From Chloroflexota bacterium (GTDB taxonomy: Bacteria > Chloroflexota > UBA6077): a DNA stretch of 10,502 nt. The stretch lies in contig JAJZQR010000179.1 of the NCBI GenBank assembly GCA_021806765.1, positions 1 through 10,502 on the forward strand, in the 5' to 3' direction. Under the pieces are notes generated by a model that was not told the DNA's origin, did no database searches, and saw only the letters and a list, made by a program, of their open reading frames with translations. Both the position numbers and the translations under genes were made by a program. Every line of letters begins with the position of its first letter. The stretch's first letter is position 1. Below are positions 5,584 through 10,502 of the stretch, one piece after another.

Positions 5584-7950
5584 CTAGTGAACGGTCCCGT
5601 TGACCAGCGCTACCGGCAGCACCTGATCCATGTGGTCTACGGGCACAAAACGTAGCTGGCGTCTTACGACCGAAGGCACCTCTGTCAGGTCTTTCACGTT
5701 CTTTTGCGGCAGAATGAAGACGGTGATTCCTGCTCGATGGGCCGCCAGCACCTTCTCCCGAACCCCGCCTACCGGCAGTACCCGTCCCCGCAAGGTGATT
5801 TCTCCCGTCATAGCCACCTCTTTGCGAGTGGGCTGCTTCGTGAGAGCGGAGATCAGGGCAGTGGCGATGGTTATGCCGGCCGAAGGGCCATCCTTCGGCA
5901 CTGCTCCGGCCGGAACGTGGACGTGTATGTCCATCTGCTCGTAGAAGCCGTCCTGAACCCCAAGGGCGCGGGACCGGGATCGAGAGTAGGTCAGGGCTGC
6001 CTGGGCAGACTCTTTCATCACGTCGCCCAACTGTCCGGTTAGCACCAGGTTTCCTTTGCCGTCCATCAGCGCCACTTCGATCGCCATCACATCTCCGCCG
6101 TTGGGCGACCAGTAAACGGCGGTGGCTACCCCCACTTCATCACGATCCTCCGCGGTTCCATAGAAGAACTTCTCTGGTCCGAGGAAGCGCGAGACGACCT
6201 TCTCCGTGATGACCGACGGGATCGACTTGCCCTCTGCCGCTCGCCTTGCCACCTTCCGGCAGATGGAGCCAATCTCTCGCTCTAAGTTGCGGACACCGGC
6301 CTCGTGGGTGTACTGCCGGATTACCCTTTCCAGGCCCTCGGTGGTGAAGCGAAGCCGCTCCCTTCCCAGCCCATGTTCCAGCAATTGCTTTGGAACCAGG
6401 AACTGTCTGGCTATCTGCAGCTTCTCGTCCTCGATGTAGCCGGGAAGCTCTATCACCTCCATGCGGTCGCGCAGGGCTGGGGGCACTGGATCCAGGGTGT
6501 TGGCGGTGGTAATGAACATGACCCTGGAGAGGTCGTAAGGCACGTCCAGGTAGTGGTCGGAGAAGGCGCGGTTCTGCTCCGGATCGAGCACCTCCAGCAG
6601 AGCTGCGGAGGGGTCCCCGCGGAAATCGGCCCCGATCTTGTCGACCTCGTCCAGCATGAAGACGGGGTTCGTGGTGCCGGCAGTCCTCATGGTCTGGATA
6701 ATCCGTCCCGGTAGGGCTCCCACGTAGGTGCGGCGGTGCCCTCGGATCTCGGCCTCATCTCGAATTCCACCCAGGGAGATCCGCACGAACTTCCGTCCCA
6801 GAGTCTGGGCGATGGAACGCCCCAGGCTTGTCTTTCCTACCCCTGGTGGGCCGACGAAACAGAGGATGGGACTGCGCATCGACTGAGCGGCCATCTTGCG
6901 GACGGCCATGTACTCCAGGATCCGCTCCTTTACCTGGGTTAGGCCGAAGTGGTTGCTGTTCAGCACGCTGGCCGCCTTGGCAATATCCAGATGGTCATCG
7001 GTCTGCGCGGCCCACGGAAGGCTAACCAGCCAGTCCACGTAGGTGCGGATCACCGCAACCTCCGGCGAGGCCGAGGGGATGTTGCTCAACCTCGTCAGTT
7101 CGGTTTCGACCTTCTTGGCCACCTCCTGGGGCATGCCAGAACTCTCCACCCTTTCCCGTAGCTCGACGACGTCGCGGGTAAGGATGTCGGTCTCTCCCAG
7201 TTCCCGCTGTATGGCCTTGATCTGCTCGCGGAGGAAGTACTCCCGCTGGGACTTGTCTACTTCCATCTGGACCTGGGAGTGGATCTTGTTCTCCAGTTCG
7301 AGAACGTCCAACTCCTTGGCCAGATGAATGCTCACCTTCTGCAGCCTGGCCACCGGGTCCAGCATCTCGAGCAGTTCTTGCCGGTCGGCCTGCGTCAGGT
7401 CGATGGTGGAGCCCACCAGGTCCGCCAGCCATCCCGGCTCGTCCACGTTCATGGCAGCTACGTAGGCATCGTCGGGCAGGGTGTGGCTCAGCTTGACGCA
7501 CTTCTCGAAGAGCACCAGTACGGCCCGCATTAGAGCCTCCACGGTGTAGCCGCCTGGCGCGGGGTCGATCACCTGCTCCTCCAGGGGGACCACCTGGGCC
7601 ATGAGGTAGGGCTCTTCCAGTACCAGGTCCAGGATCCTCACCCGACGCTGCCCCTGCACCAGGACGCTGGTGGTGCCCTCGGGCATCTTCAGGACCCGGC
7701 CGAGGACGGCCTCGGTGCCCACATCGTAGAGATCCTCCCGGCGGGGACGCTGGATGTCAGGGTTCGTCTGGGACACGATGAGAACCGTCCGCTCCCGCAT
7801 GCTCGCCTCTTCGATGGCCCTGAGGGAGCGATCCCTGTCCACGAAGAGTGGGCTCATCATGTGGGGGAAGAGGACGGTGTCTCGAACGGGAAGAACGGGT
7901 AGTTCGGCTACTACCAGGGATTCGGGTTTCCGAGTTCGCCTGCGGGGCAT
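5584..7950 (-). CDS. lon: ATP-dependent Lon protease
   Basis: Lon is a cytoplasmic hexameric AAA+ serine protease that unfolds and degrades misfolded and short-lived regulatory proteins. From ATG 7950 it is 788 residues, full length for bacterial LonA. In that numbering: the N-terminal substrate-binding domain starts at about residue 16 ([15 protein letters not shown]) and is followed by a coiled region with [17 protein letters not shown] (~237-253). The AAA+ module has Walker A GPPGVGKT (367-374), Walker [10 protein letters not shown] (~430-438, acids D434/E435) and sensor region [18 protein letters not shown]. The protease domain has the Ser-Lys dyad: S690 in PKDGPSAG and K733 in [10 protein letters not shown], the 43-residue spacing known for E. 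coli Lon. All key residues are present. An in-frame GTG at 7965 would add five residues; ATG is preferred because GAGG lies nine bases upstream. The miniprotein gene follows 52 bp later. Confidence 0.98.
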   Translation of the reverse strand: MPRRRTRKPESLVVAELPVLPVRDTVLFPHMMSPLFVDRDRSLRAIEEASMRERTVLIVSQTNPDIQRPRREDLYDVGTEAVLGRVLKMPEGTTSVLVQGQRRVRILDLVLEEPYLMAQVVPLEEQVIDPAPGGYTVEALMRAVLVLFEKCVKLSHTLPDDAYVAAMNVDEPGWLADLVGSTIDLTQADRQELLEMLDPVARLQKVSIHLAKELDVLELENKIHSQVQMEVDKSQREYFLREQIKAIQRELGETDILTRDVVELRERVESSGMPQEVAKKVETELTRLSNIPSASPEVAVIRTYVDWLVSLPWAAQTDDHLDIAKAASVLNSNHFGLTQVKERILEYMAVRKMAAQSMRSPILCFVGPPGVGKTSLGRSIAQTLGRKFVRISLGGIRDEAEIRGHRRTYVGALPGRIIQTMRTAGTTNPVFMLDEVDKIGADFRGDPSAALLEVLDPEQNRAFSDHYLDVPYDLSRVMFITTANTLDPVPPALRDRMEVIELPGYIEDEKLQIARQFLVPKQLLEHGLGRERLRFTTEGLERVIRQYTHEAGVRNLEREIGSICRKVARRAAEGKSIPSVITEKVVSRFLGPEKFFYGTAEDRDEVGVATAVYWSPNGGDVMAIEVALMDGKGNLVLTGQLGDVMKESAQAALTYSRSRSRALGVQDGFYEQMDIHVHVPAGAVPKDGPSAGITIATALISALTKQPTRKEVAMTGEITLRGRVLPVGGVREKVLAAHRAGITVFILPQKNVKDLTEVPSVVRRQLRFVPVDHMDQVLPVALVNGTVH

Positions 7951-7971
7951 TCGGTGGAACCTCACACTGTT

Positions 7972-7985
7972 CCGGCATTATCCGG
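7972..7985. promoter_or_regulatory. Palindromic site 1 upstream of lon
   Basis: CCGG-CATTAT-CCGG is an inverted repeat with the same CATTAT core as site 2 at 8024-8037. It lies about 20 bases before the lon ATG, inside the predicted leader. On the minus strand it also contains GATAAT, a -10-like hexamer, but no good -35 lies at the proper distance. The role is inferred: operator or leader element. Confidence 0.4.
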
Positions 7986-8023
7986 TAGAGGTCAGGCCGG
8001 ACGGGCCTTTGCTTTTCCTCTGA

Positions 8024-8037
8024 TGGGCATTATCCCA
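8024..8037. promoter_or_regulatory. Palindromic site 2 upstream of lon, overlapping the predicted -10
   Basis: TGGG-CATTAT-CCCA is an inverted repeat sharing the ten-base GGCATTATCC with site 1. Its centre is 52 bp from that of site 1, about five helical turns, so both would face the same side of the DNA. It includes the predicted lon -10, so a bound protein would block the promoter. Confidence 0.4.
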
Positions 8038-8057
8038 CAGGGCTCATGGGGATTAAA
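8029..8057 (-). promoter_or_regulatory. Predicted lon promoter
   Basis: On the minus strand, an extended -10 TGGGATAAT (hexamer 8029-8034) lies 17 bases from a poor -35 TTTAAT (8052-8057). The extended TGn motif can compensate for a weak -35. The predicted leader before the lon ATG is about 70 bases and contains palindromic site 1. Confidence 0.45.
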
Positions 8058-8070
8058 GGGGTATGCAGGC

Positions 8071-8505
8071 TCAACCTACCGTCGTGGGCCCCTCGCCGGC
8101 ATCGAGGGCAGACGCCTCGTGAAGCCGTGCCTCCAGCTCGAAGGGGTTGTCCCAGTAGGGGTCTGTGCCCCTCAGCCGGGCGAGCAGCATAGCGCCCAGA
8201 TAGGCCGGAAGGAAGAGGGGACCCCATCGCTCTGCCTGCCTCACGTGGACCATCTCGTGGATGATGGTGGTTGGAGGAGCGTCGGGTGTGATCAACACCA
8301 GATGCCCGAGAGTCATGGCGCAGTAGCCCCGCCGGGTCAGAAACCAGCGGGCGAAGCCCCTGTTGGATCGACAGAGGGCGACGGACCGATAGACACGGGG
8401 GAGGGATAGAGAGGCCGCGGCCGCGGCCAGTCCCACGAGAGTGGTGGGCCCGGCCCACAGGTACCGGGCGATCATGGCCAGGCGGTTCGCCCTCTGAATA
8501 GCCAT
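8071..8505 (-). CDS. Small membrane-anchored HExxH protein, putative metallopeptidase-like
   Basis: This 144-residue protein has an N-terminal hydrophobic helix (about 10-34) and then a compact domain with TLGHLVLI (65-72) and IIHEMVHVRQAERWG (81-95). HEMVH (83-87) matches the HExxH zinc-binding motif of metallopeptidases. A second conserved-looking block, DPYWDNPFELEAR (115-127), could supply a third, acidic ligand (E123 or E125), as in gluzincins. A second hydrophobic stretch lies at 95-109. I recall similar short HELVHxxQ...NPFExEA proteins annotated only as hypothetical, so proteolysis is not established. ATG 8505 is chosen; an in-frame GTG at 8550 would add a basic 15-residue leader (MRKGSRRDREG...). 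Upstream GGGGG is rather far from the ATG, so the start is uncertain. It sits between the LysR gene and lon, all on the minus strand. Confidence 0.75.
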   Translation of the reverse strand: MAIQRANRLAMIARYLWAGPTTLVGLAAAAASLSLPRVYRSVALCRSNRGFARWFLTRRGYCAMTLGHLVLITPDAPPTTIIHEMVHVRQAERWGPLFLPAYLGAMLLARLRGTDPYWDNPFELEARLHEASALDAGEGPTTVG

Positions 8506-8580
8506 TTTGGCCGTTGCCCCCTCTCGATCCCGTCGGCTACCCTTCCGCACCGGCTATGCCATTAGGAAGAGAGGGACGCG

Positions 8581-8605
8581 CAGGCTAAAGCCTGAGGCTG
8601 CAGCC
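8581..8605. repeat. Two tandem REP-like palindromes, possible terminator of the LysR gene
   Basis: CAGGCTAAAGCCTG (8581-8594) and GGCTGCAGCC (8596-8605) are two palindromes one base apart, starting about nine bases after the stop of the LysR gene. On the minus strand they are followed by a pyrimidine-rich stretch (GTCCCTCTCTTCC), so they may terminate transcription. The first resembles dispersed GGCTAAAGCC-type palindromes I recall from several bacterial genomes; copy number cannot be tested here. Confidence 0.5.
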
Positions 8606-8613
8606 AGGCGGGT

Positions 8614-9510
8614 TCATGGCGTCTCGGGAAAGGCCTTCTTCAGAATCTGCAGGAATGCGGTGGCCGCGCGAGATAGCCGCTTATCCTTGTGGTGGACGTA
8701 CCGGATCTCTCGACTCAGCCGCATGTCGGGGCAGTGGAGCATGTCGAGCAGTCCAGCGTCCACCTCCAACTCGATGGATCGGCGGGATACCACAGAAATA
8801 CCCAGTCCCGCGGCCACCGCCTGCTTGACGGCAGCCGTGCTGCCCAGTTCCATTACCCGCCTTACCCGAAGGTTGAGCCGGTTGAATTCCTCGTCCAGAA
8901 GGTCGCGGGTGCCCGACCCCGCCTCCCTGACGATGAAGCGTTCTCCCTGGAGGTCCGAGGCCGAGATAGTGCCCCTGTGGGCCAGGGAGTGATCCGTGGA
9001 GACTATCACCACCAGTTGATCGGTATCGAAGGGTTCGGAGTAGAGCGCCTCTTCGGTGACCGGGCGCTCGGTGACGCCCAGATCCAGTTGCTGGTACTCG
9101 AGAAGCCTCTGCTCCACCTGCTGGCTGTTGTAGATCTCCAGGCTCACCTCGACGCCCGGATACTTGCGCTTGAAGCTGCCCAGCATGGGAGGAATGAGGT
9201 AGGTTCCGGCGGTAGCGCTGGCCGCGATACGCAGGTGGCCAGCCTTCAGCCCTTTCAGTTGGTTGATCTCAACGTCCAGATCGTCCATGCGGTGGAAGAT
9301 CTCTTTGGCGTAATTGTAGAGGATGGAGCCGGCCTCGGTGGGGAAGATCCTCTTGCCAATCTGCTCGAAGAGATCGACGCCGAAGTGTCGCTCCAACTCC
9401 TGCACCTGGCGGGAAACCGCAGGTTGGGTCAGGTAGAGCGCCTCAGCGGCGCGAGTGAAGCCTTTCCGCTCCACTACCTCGCAGAAGACCTTCAACTGGT
9501 TCAGGTTCAT
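8614..9510 (-). CDS. LysR-type transcriptional regulator, YeiE/CysB-like context
   Basis: This 298-residue regulator has normal LysR length and layout. Residues 1-60 are the winged helix-turn-helix: MNLNQLKVFCEVVERKGFT, then RAAEALYLTQPAVSRQVQELE, the classic LysR signature, and GVDLFEQIGKRIFPTEAG. The linker helix runs to about residue 88. The effector domain begins LRIAASATAGTYLIPPML and includes ERFIVREAGSGTRDLLDEEF and the hinge-side AAVKQAVAAGLGISVVSRR. The ATG at 9510 is chosen because GGGAGG lies six bases upstream; an in-frame start at 9570 would add 20 unlikely residues. It is divergent from the YeiH-type transporter gene, the same arrangement as yeiE-yeiH of enterobacteria, where YeiE has been linked to sulfite response. 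Control of the neighbour, and a small sulfur or other anion as ligand, are therefore reasonable inferences. Confidence 0.95.
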   Translation of the reverse strand: MNLNQLKVFCEVVERKGFTRAAEALYLTQPAVSRQVQELERHFGVDLFEQIGKRIFPTEAGSILYNYAKEIFHRMDDLDVEINQLKGLKAGHLRIAASATAGTYLIPPMLGSFKRKYPGVEVSLEIYNSQQVEQRLLEYQQLDLGVTERPVTEEALYSEPFDTDQLVVIVSTDHSLAHRGTISASDLQGERFIVREAGSGTRDLLDEEFNRLNLRVRRVMELGSTAAVKQAVAAGLGISVVSRRSIELEVDAGLLDMLHCPDMRLSREIRYVHHKDKRLSRAATAFLQILKKAFPETP

Positions 9511-9600
9511 GTCCACCCTCCCGTGTGCAGGGGTCGAGAGTCGGCGACGGGACAGACGAGGGATAACCATAACGCCAGTAGCAGGATCTACCTAAGAAAC

Positions 9601-9612
9601 ATTCATTGGAAT
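9601..9612. promoter_or_regulatory. Inverted repeat in the LysR-yeiH intergenic region, candidate LysR box
   Basis: ATTC-ATTG-GAAT is a 12-bp inverted repeat lying over the start of both predicted promoters: it covers the -35 of the transporter gene (9606-9611) and touches the minus-strand -10 TATAAT (9611-9616) of the LysR gene. This position suits a LysR-type regulator that controls both directions. Binding is inferred. Confidence 0.4.
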
Positions 9613-9635
9613 TATATCATGGATCAGGGTAAACT
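9606..9635 (+). promoter_or_regulatory. Predicted promoter of the YeiH-type gene
   Basis: TTGGAA (9606-9611) and TAAACT (9630-9635) are 18 bases apart, each with four of six consensus matches, and would give a leader of about 33 bases before GTG 9675. An activator-dependent promoter of this strength is common beside LysR genes. Confidence 0.4.
9611..9616 (-). promoter_or_regulatory. Consensus -10 for the LysR gene
   Basis: The minus strand reads TATAAT, a perfect -10 hexamer, about 100 bases upstream of the LysR ATG. No convincing -35 lies 16-18 bases upstream, so this is a partial match. It overlaps the transporter promoter on the other strand. Confidence 0.35.
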
Positions 9636-9643
9636 GGGCGTTG

Positions 9644-9658
9644 CTTAAACAGTCTAAG
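9644..9658. promoter_or_regulatory. CTTA-N7-TAAG inverted repeat before the YeiH-type gene
   Basis: CTTAAACAGTCTAAG has four-base inverted arms around seven bases, just after the predicted -10 and upstream of the GGAGG ribosome binding site (9664-9668). It could be a second operator. Arms this short can arise by chance. Confidence 0.25.
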
Positions 9659-9674
9659 TAAGTGGAGGAAAGAG

Positions 9675-10502
9675 GTGGCAGTCTCCGATCCAACGAGATC
9701 CTTTGCCGGCAACTGGTTCCGGCCGCTGCCGGGCTACCTTCCGGGGCTAGCCTTGCTGTCGGCCATCGCCATAGTTGCGGTCATGCTGGGGCAACGCTTC
9801 CCCCTGTTTGAGGCCATCGTCTGGTCCATCCTGCTGGGTATGATCGTCCGTAATGTCGTCGGCCAGCCTCCCGCAACCAAGTCTGGCGTCAGCTTCGCCT
9901 CCAAACAGCTGTTGGAGTTGAGCGTTGCCCTGCTGGGCGCTGCCATCAACTTCGCCGACATGCTCCACGCCGGTCCCAAGCTGCTGCTGCTGATTGCCCT
10001 CGCCGTCGCTCTCGGCATAACGGCCAGCATGACCATAGGCAGGCTCTTCGGTCTGAGCAAGAAGCTGGCGATCCTGATCGCCGTAGGCAACTCCATCTGC
10101 GGCAACTCGGCCATCGCCGCCGTGGCCCCCACCATCAAAGCGGACAAGAAGGACATCTCGATGTCCATCGCCCTGACGGCTGTGGTGGGCGTCATCGTCG
10201 TTCTCACCCTCCCGCTGCTGGTGCCGCTGCTGAATCTGAGCCTCTACCAGTACGGTGTCCTGACGGGGACCACCGTGTACGCGGTGCCCCAGGTGGTGGC
10301 CGCCGGGTTCTCCGTGAGCGAGTTGAGCGGTGAGGTTGCCACCATGGTCAAGCTGGTTCGGGTCCTGTTCCTCGGCCCCGTGGTGCTGATCTTCGGGCTC
10401 ATCTTCGCCAAGTCGGTGGCCAAGGAGGGCCACAAGGTGAAGACCTCCGCCCTTCTTCCCTGGTTCGTTCTGGGCTTCCTTGTACTGGGCTGGCTGCGCA
10501 CT
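9675..10502 (+). CDS. YeiH/UPF0324 family membrane transporter (putative sulfate/sulfite exporter), 3' end cut
   Basis: The first 276 codons are visible with no stop; I translated them by hand. This is a polytopic cytoplasmic membrane protein of the UPF0324 family (Pfam Cons_hypoth698), usually annotated as a putative sulfate exporter; transport has little direct proof. After a short soluble start (MAVSDPTRSFAGNW), helices follow: GLALLSAIAIVAVML, AIVWSILLGMIVRNVVG, LLELSVALLGAAINF, LLLLIALAVALGITASM, and others. Family hallmarks are ILIAVGNSICGNSAIAAVAP, ALTAVVGVIVVLTLP, GTTVYAVPQVVAAGF, MVKLVRVLFLGPVV and LLPWFVLGFL. The family is about 330-350 residues, so roughly the last fifth is missing. 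The start is GTG at 9675 with GGAGG six bases upstream. It is divergent from the LysR gene, which is its probable regulator. Confidence 0.93.
   Translation, partial: MAVSDPTRSFAGNWFRPLPGYLPGLALLSAIAIVAVMLGQRFPLFEAIVWSILLGMIVRNVVGQPPATKSGVSFASKQLLELSVALLGAAINFADMLHAGPKLLLLIALAVALGITASMTIGRLFGLSKKLAILIAVGNSICGNSAIAAVAPTIKADKKDISMSIALTAVVGVIVVLTLPLLVPLLNLSLYQYGVLTGTTVYAVPQVVAAGFSVSELSGEVATMVKLVRVLFLGPVVLIFGLIFAKSVAKEGHKVKTSALLPWFVLGFLVLGWLRT

Noticed and set aside
5345..5655. Three overlapping plus-strand frames of 64-81 codons in the lon-downstream gap
   Set aside because: They run across the hairpin and antisense to the miniprotein and the lon end, without ribosome sites or coherent protein features.
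8689..9648. 319-codon plus-strand open frame
   Set aside because: It is antisense to the LysR gene over nearly its whole length, and that gene has full family motifs and a strong ribosome site.
9747..10433. 228-codon minus-strand frame rich in His, Gln and Asp
   Set aside because: It is antisense to the YeiH-type gene; low-complexity His/Gln/Asp/Gly-rich composition is typical of the reverse of hydrophobic membrane codons.

Overview
This GC-rich bacterial window carries eight larger genes, one apparent miniprotein gene, and short intergenic gaps that are mostly regulatory. Every gene lies on the minus strand except the last, a transporter gene that runs off the right edge. Strong Shine-Dalgarno sequences and frequent GTG/TTG starts (five of nine genes) are seen directly. 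No rRNA, tRNA or other taxonomic marker is present. The MarR protein with a C-terminal Cys/His tail and the glycine/glutamine repeat protein with a C-terminal anchor recall Chloroflexota, but this is a low-confidence impression from memory.

Left block (1-3954, minus): a three-gene glycosyltransferase operon behind a good sigma-70-type promoter. Its order is a GT2 rhamnosyltransferase-like enzyme, a GT4 enzyme, then a polytopic GT39/GT83-type enzyme that uses a lipid-linked sugar donor and is cut by the left edge. The likely job is building or decorating a cell-surface glycan or glycolipid; the product cannot be read from sequence.

Middle block (4048-5202, minus): a MarR-family regulator with an unusual Cys/His C-terminal tail. 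A perfect 17-bp inverted repeat lies between its promoter and ribosome binding site. Upstream of it is an unrecognised protein made of about six imperfect 15-residue repeats and ending in one membrane helix plus an arginine cluster.

Proteostasis block (5380-8057, minus): a full-length ATP-dependent Lon protease, then a 26-codon lysine-rich miniprotein gene with an excellent ribosome binding site, then a 12-bp-stem hairpin. Upstream of lon are two matching palindromic sites whose centres are exactly 52 bp apart. Next comes a small membrane protein with an HExxH motif.

Right block (8581-10502): a LysR-type regulator divergent from a YeiH/UPF0324 transporter gene, the same pairing as yeiE-yeiH in enterobacteria. 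The 164-bp intergenic region between them holds promoters for both directions and short inverted repeats. Two tandem REP-like palindromes follow the regulator. No transposase, CRISPR array or prophage gene was seen.
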